DNA of 30,253 nucleotides, taken from NCBI GenBank assembly GCA_026002025.1, contig BOAU01000019.1, positions 1 through 30,253 on the forward strand, given 5' to 3'. This stretch comes from Spirochaetia bacterium. GTDB lineage: Bacteria; Spirochaetota; Spirochaetia; Treponematales; Breznakiellaceae. Made by a program: the position numbers and the translations under genes. Under the pieces are notes generated by a model. That model did no database searches. It saw only the letters and a list, made by a program, of their open reading frames with translations, and was not told where the DNA came from. This document shows, piece by piece, positions 24,254-30,253 of the stretch. Every line of letters starts with the position of its first letter. The first letter of the stretch is position 1.

Positions 24254-25522
24254 TTACCTGTTGATAAGCTGCGCGAGGCTGGCGTCTATCCACTCGCTTG
24301 CTTCGCCGGGAAACTGGTTTTTCATCATAAGAAATTCAACCAGCGCTTCCTCATAGGAAGCGGAGAAATAGAGGCTCTGCCCCAGGTAGAACCGGGCGCG
24401 GGCTTCGGTAAGTTCACTGCGGGGGAGGGAGAGGTAGCGGCGCATGTCGGCAATCACGGTTTTCCAGTCCTGGGCAAGAAAGGAATCCCGGACAATGGCT
24501 TTTAGACCGTATTCTTCCCAGCGGTCTTCGTCATCTTCCCTGAGATCTTCGCCGAAGGCCCGGGGCTTTTTGGGCGCTATAATTTTGGGTTCCATCCGGG
24601 GGGTGTTTGATACGGCCCGCGCCGCGTCACGTCCCAGGGGAATGGGGGCGGATAATTCGGAAAAACTATCTATCCCCGGGACCGCATAGTTCAGGGACAT
24701 CAGGGGCAGGGGCATGGAACGGAGGTCCGTATTGGTCCCCGGAAGGCCTATGCGGCCGCTCCGGGTATTTACCGTTATTGCTTCCGTGGTGGCGTTAATT
24801 CCCGGGATGATCTCCACGGCGCCCCGGGACAGATCATCCTCAAAAATGACCGCGTAATAATAGGGAATTCCCGGAACCGGATAATCAACAAAGGGAGGGA
24901 AAAGCCCCGACTGAACAATCACGGCCCGCAGAAGATCCTCAGGCCCCCCTATGGGCTGAACGCTCCGGTACAGGATGGTATCCCGGGTGCTGTCATTCAG
25001 ATCATAGGAAATGGTAACCCCTTCCCCGTTTATTACCGTGTTCAGGCCGGATATCCCCAGGGGATGGCGGGAGAAACTGACTGCCGCAGGGGCCGGAAAT
25101 TCCATCTCCTCAAAACGGACATTTACTGCAATCGTATTGTTAAGGGGCATAATGGCAGTAAATGCCCCATTGGCCCCCGCACTGCCACCCGGCCTACTGG
25201 CGGCGGCAAAATAGTAAATCCATCCGCTGCTCTCTGTTTCATCAATGTAGGATTCCGCCCCGTAGGGTACTTCCTCAGTCCGCATCTGCTCCGGTGTCAA
25301 ATCAACGGTATCAAAGGGGGAATTCGAGCGGTATATAAACACCGACCCCGCGGCTTCCGGGGAATCTTTCCAGGTAAGACGGATAAGGTTGCCCCTCACT
25401 TCCGCCCGCAGATCCGAAACATGGGGGGATTCTACCTGGGAAAAGACCCCTGCGGGGAAGAGGATGGCAAGAAAAATGAGGGTTCCCAAAAATGGCGCCG
25501 GACCGTGTTTTTTCATCATCAT
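24254..25522 (-). CDS. Secreted protein with FN3-like and TPR-like regions
   Basis: The 422-residue product begins with a signal peptide, MMMKKHGPAPFLGTLIFLAI, cut probably after GVFSQ. Residues 35-115 look like a fibronectin type III domain (NLIRLTWKDSPEAAGSVFIY, GWIYYFAA). A second similar region (ITYSYDL..., LYRSVQP, YYYAVIFEDD) follows to about 235. The last 90 residues, DSFLAQDWKTVIADMRRYLS and FYLGQSLYFSASYEEALVEF, look like TPR helices. No specific function can be given; such periplasmic proteins are frequent in treponemes. Three ATG codons in a row start the gene without a ribosome-binding site, and a TATAAT lies one base upstream. Confidence 0.75.
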   Translation of the reverse strand: MMMKKHGPAPFLGTLIFLAILFPAGVFSQVESPHVSDLRAEVRGNLIRLTWKDSPEAAGSVFIYRSNSPFDTVDLTPEQMRTEEVPYGAESYIDETESSGWIYYFAAASRPGGSAGANGAFTAIMPLNNTIAVNVRFEEMEFPAPAAVSFSRHPLGISGLNTVINGEGVTISYDLNDSTRDTILYRSVQPIGGPEDLLRAVIVQSGLFPPFVDYPVPGIPYYYAVIFEDDLSRGAVEIIPGINATTEAITVNTRSGRIGLPGTNTDLRSMPLPLMSLNYAVPGIDSFSELSAPIPLGRDAARAVSNTPRMEPKIIAPKKPRAFGEDLREDDEDRWEEYGLKAIVRDSFLAQDWKTVIADMRRYLSLPRSELTEARARFYLGQSLYFSASYEEALVEFLMMKNQFPGEASEWIDASLAQLINR

Positions 25523-25570
25523 TATTATATAATATCGGCCGAATTTTTCTATATATTACCCATCGCTCCA

Positions 25571-25599
25571 TTTACAGTTTCCCTCATTTTTCGTATTCT
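25571..25599 (+). promoter_or_regulatory. Promoter of the prfB operon
   Basis: TTTACA (25571-25576) is followed after 17 bases by TATTCT (25594-25599), giving a start near 25606. AGGAG at 25609-25613 then leads to the prfB ATG at 25620. The -10 sequence is the same as that of the uvrA promoter. Confidence 0.55.
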
Positions 25600-25619
25600 A
25601 CCTATATTAGGAGTAGAAA

Positions 25620-26748
25620 ATGTTGTTATCAGAATTGGGAAATCCCCTTCAGGAATTGAAGGGCCGTATAAATGAAACCTGGGGGCGTCTTTGACCGGCC
25701 CAATGAGGGGCGGCCGTCCATTGGGAACAAGATAGCGGAAATTGAGGCCAAAGCCGGGGAAACGGGCTTCTGGAACGATGCCCCGGCCGCGGAAAGGCTT
25801 ATGGGGGAACTCAAGTCCCTGAAAAACCGGTATGAGCCCTGGAAATCCCTTCATGCGGAGATTGAGGACCTGGGGGTCCTCTGGGAATTGGCCGCCGAAG
25901 CCGGGGACGAAAGCGAAGGCGCGGGGATCGAGGCTTCTCTCAAGGAGCTTTCCGCCCGGTATGAAAAACAGAATATTTATGAGCTCATGGGCGGGGAAGT
26001 GGACAAGAACGCCTGCTTCCTCACGGTCCACGCCGGGGCCGGGGGCACCGAGGCCTGCGACTGGTCCCAAATGCTCTACCGGATGTACCTGCGCTGGGCG
26101 GAGCGGCGGGGCTTTAAGGCGGAAGAAGTTGACCGTCTGGACGCGGAGGGGGGGATCAAGTCCGCCACCTGCCGCATTGACGGGGACTATGCCTACGGCT
26201 ACCTCAAGGGGGAAAGCGGGGTGCACCGGCTGGTGCGGATTTCGCCCTTTGACGCCAATGCAAGGCGGCATACTTCCTTTGCTTCGGTGTACCTCTTCCC
26301 GGTGATCGACGACACCATCGAAGTTGACATCCGGCCCGAGGATCTCCGGGTGGACACCTACCGTTCCGGGGGTGCCGGGGGCCAGCACGTAAACAAGACC
26401 GACAGCGCGGTGCGCTTTACCCATCTGCCCACGGGGATCGTGGTGGCCTGCCAGAGTGAGCGGAGCCAGACCATGAACCGGGCCATCGGCATGAGCATAC
26501 TCAAGTCCCGGCTCTACGAATATTACCGGCAGGAAAAGGAAAAGGAAAACGAAAAATTCGCCCAGGAAAAGAAGGATATTTCCTGGGGGAATCAAATTCG
26601 GTCCTATGTGTTCCAGCCCTATACCATGGTGAAGGATTACCGGACCAAGACCGAGATGGGCAATATTCAGGCGGTCATGGACGGCGACATCGATCCATTC
26701 ATTGAGGAATACCTCCGTTTCGCCTGGCAGAACAATGCTTCCAATTAA
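25620..26748 (+). CDS. prfB: Peptide chain release factor 2, with programmed +1 frameshift
   Basis: RF2 releases the finished peptide at UGA and UAA codons. The gene starts at ATG 25620, six bases after AGGAG, and reads 24 codons to an in-frame TGA at 25692. A GGGGG followed by CGT-CTT-TGA-C lets the ribosome slip +1 at CTT and continue at GAC 25693, yielding about 375 residues. The rest shows RF2 hallmarks: SPF for stop-codon choice in VRISPFDANARRHTS, and GGQ in GGAGGQHVNKTDSAVRF. A start at ATG 25672 would avoid the slip but would cut off the normal N-terminus and has no ribosome-binding site. A PEGA gene follows after 11 bases. Confidence 0.95.
25681..25695 (+). promoter_or_regulatory. 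Programmed frameshift site of RF2
   Basis: GGGGG (25681-25685) acts as an internal ribosome-binding sequence, three bases before the slippery CTT (25689-25691), which is followed by TGA-C (25692-25695). Spacing and order are the same as in E. coli prfB. Low RF2 raises slippage and so RF2 synthesis. Confidence 0.93.
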
Positions 26749-26759
26749 AGGGCAAGGGA

Positions 26760-28349
26760 ATGGGATTGAGTAAGGGGAACTTTTTCTTCACCATCGTTAT
26801 TTTTTCTCTTTCCCTTGCAAATATTTTTGCCTCGGGCAAAAAGGAAGAAGTTATTGATCAGCCAATCAATAACGGTGAATGGGTGCTCTGTGTCACTTCT
26901 TTTGATGTTTCCGCCCTTCCGGCATCCCGGCGTATTATCGGGGAAGTGCTCCAGCGGGAACTGGTGGCTTCCCTGCATACCGTGAATCACCGGGACCGGA
27001 TTAAGGTTTCCCCGGAATATGCCTGGTATGAAGCTTACGCCTGGTCCCAATCCCGCAGCGTTGCGGCAAAGGCCCTTGCGGCAAAACGGAATGAACGGGA
27101 CCTGCTCCTCTTCAAGGGGGACGCCGGCTGGCGTTACAGGAAGAACCTTAAGGCCCTTGAAGCGGATATCAAAAAACTGGAGGAAGATCTTGAGAAGGCA
27201 GCTGCGCAGCAGCCCCTTGTGGCGGAGGAGCCTTCTTTCAGGTTTACCGCCGGGAACGATGAGGGAACCTTTCCTGCTCCGCCTGCGGAGAAGGGGGAAT
27301 ACCAGTTCTGCAAAAAGGAAAAGGCCGATGCCTTTCTGGCGGGAGCTGTGAGCGAATACCACGGGCGTCTCTATATCAGCCTGAGGCTTTATGCCCTTTA
27401 TACGGATTCCTTTGTCTATGAGGACAGCATCATTTTTTCAACCGACGATACCACCCTTGCGGTGAATGAAGTTTCGGGCCGCCTGGTAGCGGCGATCTCC
27501 GGTTCCCCGAGCGCTGAAATAGCGATCCATACCGGGGATGAGAATGCCCTGGTGCTGATCAACAATTCCTTTGCCGGACGGGGCGGCCTTTCCCGTCAGG
27601 AGTACCCGCCGGGAAAGGTGACGGTGGAGATCTTTTCGGAAAACTACGAAAGCGCCCAGGAGGAGGTGGAGCTTAAAAGCGGGGAACTGACGGAAATTAC
27701 CGCAAACCTAAAGCCCCTCAATCTGCTTCCGGTGAATATCAGCGCCCCCGGCCAGACCGGTGTTTCAGTGTACCAGGGTTCCATGTATGTGGGGGAGGCG
27801 CCCCTTACCTTGCAGCTACCCGCGGACAAGCTTGAATATGTGTTTGCGGAAACCAGCGGGGGCCGCACTTCCAAGGCGGTCTTTCTGATCAATGAGCCCA
27901 TTCCCGCAATGGGCAGAGCCGGGGAGCCGGGACCGGCGCGGTCCTCTTCTTTTAATCTTTTTCCTCCAAAGAGTACCCTGGAAGCGGACAACGATCTCAT
28001 CCTTGAAACCAGGATTCTTCCTCCGGCAGGGCAGGGCCGGGTGATGAATGTCAGACGGCAATATTATGGGGCATGGGGCGGGACATGGATTACCGGTATT
28101 GCCGCATGGCTCCTCTATGGTTCTTATACTACTTATGTGAATACGTATAATTATGGGTATGAGCAGAAGGTCAGCGTTGAGATGTACGAAGACGCCACCC
28201 GGTATTTAACGTCTTACTATATCTCTCTGGGAGTGGTCGGCGCCGCGATAATTGTGGAGGGTATTCAGATGTTCCGGTATATCCATACCGCAGGGGATGA
28301 TTCTGCGCCGCTTGTGAAAAAAAGGAAGGCAGCCAATGGGAGCAAGTAA
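26760..28349 (+). CDS. Secreted PEGA-domain protein
   Basis: This 529-residue protein has a signal peptide (SKGNFFFTIVIFSLSLANIF, then ASGKKEE). Residues 40-250 look like an alpha/beta domain with a coiled stretch rich in Lys, Glu and Ala near residues 125-150. Residues 260-330 carry a PEGA-like repeat (ALVLINNSFAGRGGLSRQEY, PPGKVTVEIFSENYE). A second one follows (VSVYQGSMYVGEAPLTLQL, PADKLEYVFAE). Two hydrophobic segments near residues 445 and 485-505 should anchor the C-terminus. PEGA domains often sit in surface-layer or sensor proteins of spirochetes. It lies between prfB and ftsY with short gaps, so it is co-transcribed. The role is unknown. Confidence 0.78.
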   Translation: MGLSKGNFFFTIVIFSLSLANIFASGKKEEVIDQPINNGEWVLCVTSFDVSALPASRRIIGEVLQRELVASLHTVNHRDRIKVSPEYAWYEAYAWSQSRSVAAKALAAKRNERDLLLFKGDAGWRYRKNLKALEADIKKLEEDLEKAAAQQPLVAEEPSFRFTAGNDEGTFPAPPAEKGEYQFCKKEKADAFLAGAVSEYHGRLYISLRLYALYTDSFVYEDSIIFSTDDTTLAVNEVSGRLVAAISGSPSAEIAIHTGDENALVLINNSFAGRGGLSRQEYPPGKVTVEIFSENYESAQEEVELKSGELTEITANLKPLNLLPVNISAPGQTGVSVYQGSMYVGEAPLTLQLPADKLEYVFAETSGGRTSKAVFLINEPIPAMGRAGEPGPARSSSFNLFPPKSTLEADNDLILETRILPPAGQGRVMNVRRQYYGAWGGTWITGIAAWLLYGSYTTYVNTYNYGYEQKVSVEMYEDATRYLTSYYISLGVVGAAIIVEGIQMFRYIHTAGDDSAPLVKKRKAANGSK

Positions 28350-29217
28350 TTTTGCGGACCGCTTAAAGAATTTTTTCGGTCTCCGTAAATCCATATCGGA
28401 AGAACTTTTTGACGATTTGACGGACCTCCTTGTGGAAGGGGATTTCGGCGCGGCGGAAGCCATGAAGACCGTTGAAAAGCTGCATGAAATTTATAAAAAA
28501 GAAAGGATTGCCGATCCGGCGGAACTGCGTCAAAAATTGGCGGATCTGCTGGAAGCCCGGTTGGCTGGCAGCAGTAATACTGTTTTATCTGATAGTAACC
28601 TCGTAGTAATACTGTTACTGGGGGTGAACGGGGTAGGGAAGACCACTACCGCTGCAAAACTGGCCCGGCTTTACCGGGATCGGGACAAGCGTAAGCCTAT
28701 TCTCGCGGCGGCGGACACCTTCCGCGCCGCGGCCATCGATCAGCTTAAGATACACGGGGATAGGCTGGGGGTGCGGGTCATTGCCCATCAGCACGGCGGG
28801 GACCCTGCGGCGGTGGTATATGACGCGGTGGAGGCGGCCCAGTCCGGGGCAGGGGATCTCATCATCGCCGATACGGCGGGACGGATGCACACCAGGTCCG
28901 CCCTGGTGGAGGAACTCAAAAAGATAGACCGGGTGGTGGAAACCAAGGCAGCGGGCGCCAAGTATATCAAGTGGCTTGTATTGGACGCAACCACCGGCCG
29001 CAACGCATTGGCCCAGGCAGAGACCTTTAACGCGGCGGTGTCCCTGGACGGGGTGATCCTTACCAAGTACGATTCCGGCGCAAAAGGCGGGGTGGTTTAT
29101 TCCCTTATGGGGGAACTGAAACTCCCCGTGGTTTACCTCTGCGAGGGCGAAAAATACGGCGACATCAGGCCCTTTGAGCCCCGCGCCTTTACCCAGGGGT
29201 TTTTAAGCCTTGGGTAA
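28336..29217 (+). CDS. ftsY: Signal recognition particle receptor FtsY
   Basis: The 293-residue GTPase docks SRP-ribosome complexes at the inner membrane. The N domain (residues 1-80) has four helices, and the G domain has P-loop GVNGVGKTT (96-104), AAADTFRAAAIDQL, DTAGR and TKYDSGAKGG. The usual acidic A domain is missing, as in other short FtsY proteins; membrane binding must come from the N-terminal helix MGASNFADRLKNFFGLRK. AAGGAAGG lies before the ATG, and the gene overlaps the PEGA gene by 14 bases. The linker between N and G domains carries two copies of AGTAATACTGTT. Confidence 0.95.
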   Translation: MGASNFADRLKNFFGLRKSISEELFDDLTDLLVEGDFGAAEAMKTVEKLHEIYKKERIADPAELRQKLADLLEARLAGSSNTVLSDSNLVVILLLGVNGVGKTTTAAKLARLYRDRDKRKPILAAADTFRAAAIDQLKIHGDRLGVRVIAHQHGGDPAAVVYDAVEAAQSGAGDLIIADTAGRMHTRSALVEELKKIDRVVETKAAGAKYIKWLVLDATTGRNALAQAETFNAAVSLDGVILTKYDSGAKGGVVYSLMGELKLPVVYLCEGEKYGDIRPFEPRAFTQGFLSLG

Positions 29218-30253
29218 ACAGCCGCGTTGTTCAGGTTTTTTCCTTTTGTTGCTGCTGATATGCGCCGCAGCAGGAGCAGAGGAATGGTATCTTTCCAACG
29301 CCGCCGGGATGCTCCTGGAAAAGCAATCCTCCGCCCTTGCGGCGCTGCGGAATAAATACAGCCTCCTGGTGGAAGAAGTTTCCTTTTTTGACTTGCCTGA
29401 AATGCTGGGGGAATACCATAACAAGGAATGGATCATTGAGGTGCATACCCTTTTCGAGAACGGAGAAGAAACGCGGCGGCAGTGGATTTTCCGTAACGAA
29501 AAGGGAATTGCCCGGCTGGTTGCCGCCTTCGATCCCCCCAAAGCGGCGGATGAGGTAAACGAAGAACCCCCCGTACCTGGGGGGGACGGGGATGGGGAGA
29601 GTGAGGCCGGTACTGAAGATGCGCCGAAAAGACAGGGGCCGTCCGGGTTCATCGAACTGTATGACGGGGACAGCCTTATCACCCTTGAGCGTCAGCTTTT
29701 TGATGATGGGGATGAGCTTGTCACCGATTTCATTTATAATAAGAATATCCTTGTCCGATCGGAAACCCGTCAGAAATCCTTTACCGATGAGGGTGAAGAA
29801 ACCATCCGGCACATCAATACCGATTATTACCGGTACAGCCGCTCGGCCTCACTGCGGGCGGTGGAACGGGTCTACCACGAGAAGCTGAGCTCCGATGAGG
29901 GCTATCTGGTACGGCATCAGTTTCCCCACCGGATTCTGGATTCGGTTGGGGAGGAACATTTTGTCGATCCTGCCCTGGCATACGGATCTGATTTTCTGGA
30001 GGATGTTTTTATTGGGAGCGGCAGGGTCTTATATACCACCGATGAACGGGGCCGGATTTTGGGGGAGACCCATCAGGATAATGAGGGAAACATCATCGGG
30101 GAACTGCTGAATCAGTGGTCCGGCGACCGGCTGACATCGGTAAGCTGGAAGGCAGGGGAAGATGAACGGCGCACCGAATATGAGTATGACGGCGAAGGGG
30201 ATCGGATTGAAGAACGGGATTATAATGGGGGAACCCTTGAACGGGTGGTCCGC
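29210..30253 (+). CDS. Secreted protein with RHS-like Tyr-Asp repeats, cut by window end
   Basis: An open frame with no stop runs from TTG 29210 to the last base, 348 residues so far. The start overlaps the ftsY end by eight bases, with AGGGG ten bases upstream. A signal peptide is plain (GKQPRCSGFFLLLLLICAAA, then GAEEW). An acidic Gly/Glu-rich linker is near residues 115-145. The last 100 residues carry repeated strand-turn units such as LYTTDERGRILGETHQDNEG and TEYEYDGEGDRIEERDYNGG, similar to YD or MORN-like repeats of cell-surface proteins. The function is unknown. Other starts downstream lie inside the signal peptide, so 29210 is most likely. Confidence 0.75.
   Translation, partial: MGKQPRCSGFFLLLLLICAAAGAEEWYLSNAAGMLLEKQSSALAALRNKYSLLVEEVSFFDLPEMLGEYHNKEWIIEVHTLFENGEETRRQWIFRNEKGIARLVAAFDPPKAADEVNEEPPVPGGDGDGESEAGTEDAPKRQGPSGFIELYDGDSLITLERQLFDDGDELVTDFIYNKNILVRSETRQKSFTDEGEETIRHINTDYYRYSRSASLRAVERVYHEKLSSDEGYLVRHQFPHRILDSVGEEHFVDPALAYGSDFLEDVFIGSGRVLYTTDERGRILGETHQDNEGNIIGELLNQWSGDRLTSVSWKAGEDERRTEYEYDGEGDRIEERDYNGGTLERVVR

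Noticed and set aside
25672..25692. ATG 25672 as the start of prfB
   Set aside because: There is no ribosome-binding site, and the upstream frame with its frameshift signal matches known RF2 genes.
25549..26595. A 348-codon open frame on the minus strand
   Set aside because: It is antisense to prfB, Pro- and Gly-rich with no domain pattern, and explained by codon bias of prfB.
1..30253. CRISPR array, tRNA or rRNA genes
   Set aside because: No regularly spaced repeats, tRNA cloverleaf sequences or rRNA motifs were seen on reading either strand.

Overview
The window reads as chromosomal DNA of a spirochete, most likely a Treponema-type organism from an animal or termite gut. The evidence is a uvrA gene followed directly by an LptD-like outer-membrane gene, a small protein resembling the C-terminal domain of FliG, many Treponema-style secreted TPR, PEGA and FN3-like proteins, and a moderately GC-rich backbone. 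The species is an inference; no rRNA gene is present.

Layout. (1) 1-8177 is a carbohydrate-use cluster read rightward: a short-chain dehydrogenase, a galactonate-dehydratase-like enolase-superfamily enzyme, the wreck of a right-handed beta-helix protein, two LplB/YtcP-type ABC permeases, a lipoprotein solute-binding protein, two TTTA-loop palindromes, and a large DUF6259-like glycosidase. A divergent pair of promoters and a GTATAC-centred operator candidate lie at the left edge. (2) 8178-8897 holds the decayed remains of a DUF1016/YhcG-type nuclease gene on the minus strand. (3) 8898-15390 is uvrA plus lptD. (4) 15416-22143 is a tightly overlapping housekeeping operon: phoH, pgpH-like HD phosphodiesterase, ybeY, a CorC/HlyC-type CBS protein and a secreted TPR protein. 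(5) 22150-23840 is a small AT-rich accessory island: an N-terminally truncated Mrr nuclease, a Phd/YefM-type antitoxin with a PIN toxin, and a YoeB remnant. (6) 23895-25522 is a minus-strand pair (FN3/TPR secreted protein, then an 88-residue FliG-C-like protein) ending in an intrinsic terminator. (7) 25571-30253 is a rightward operon: prfB with a programmed +1 frameshift, a PEGA protein, ftsY, and a secreted protein that runs off the window.

How the genes work together. The first cluster would import an oligosaccharide or glycoside through a binding-protein-dependent importer (no ATPase gene here, so a shared one is likely), hydrolyse it in the cytoplasm, and pass a sugar acid through dehydrogenase and dehydratase steps. 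The phoH-pgpH-ybeY-corC group is a common bacterial arrangement linked to rRNA maturation and c-di-AMP turnover. prfB and ftsY serve translation termination and membrane targeting.

The least expected signals are small palindromic insertions inside open reading frames. An 86-bp inverted repeat supplies residues 9-37 of the TPR protein. A GC-rich 39-bp in-frame insert with a GGAA duplication sits near the C-terminus of the antitoxin. A perfect 29-bp palindrome lies in the nuclease remnant, and TTTA-loop palindromes resembling IS200/IS605 ends sit before the glycosidase. Other points of note are a likely leaderless uvrA transcript, a SAP-like motif in the LptD homologue, and a hybrid PIN/YoeB toxin locus.
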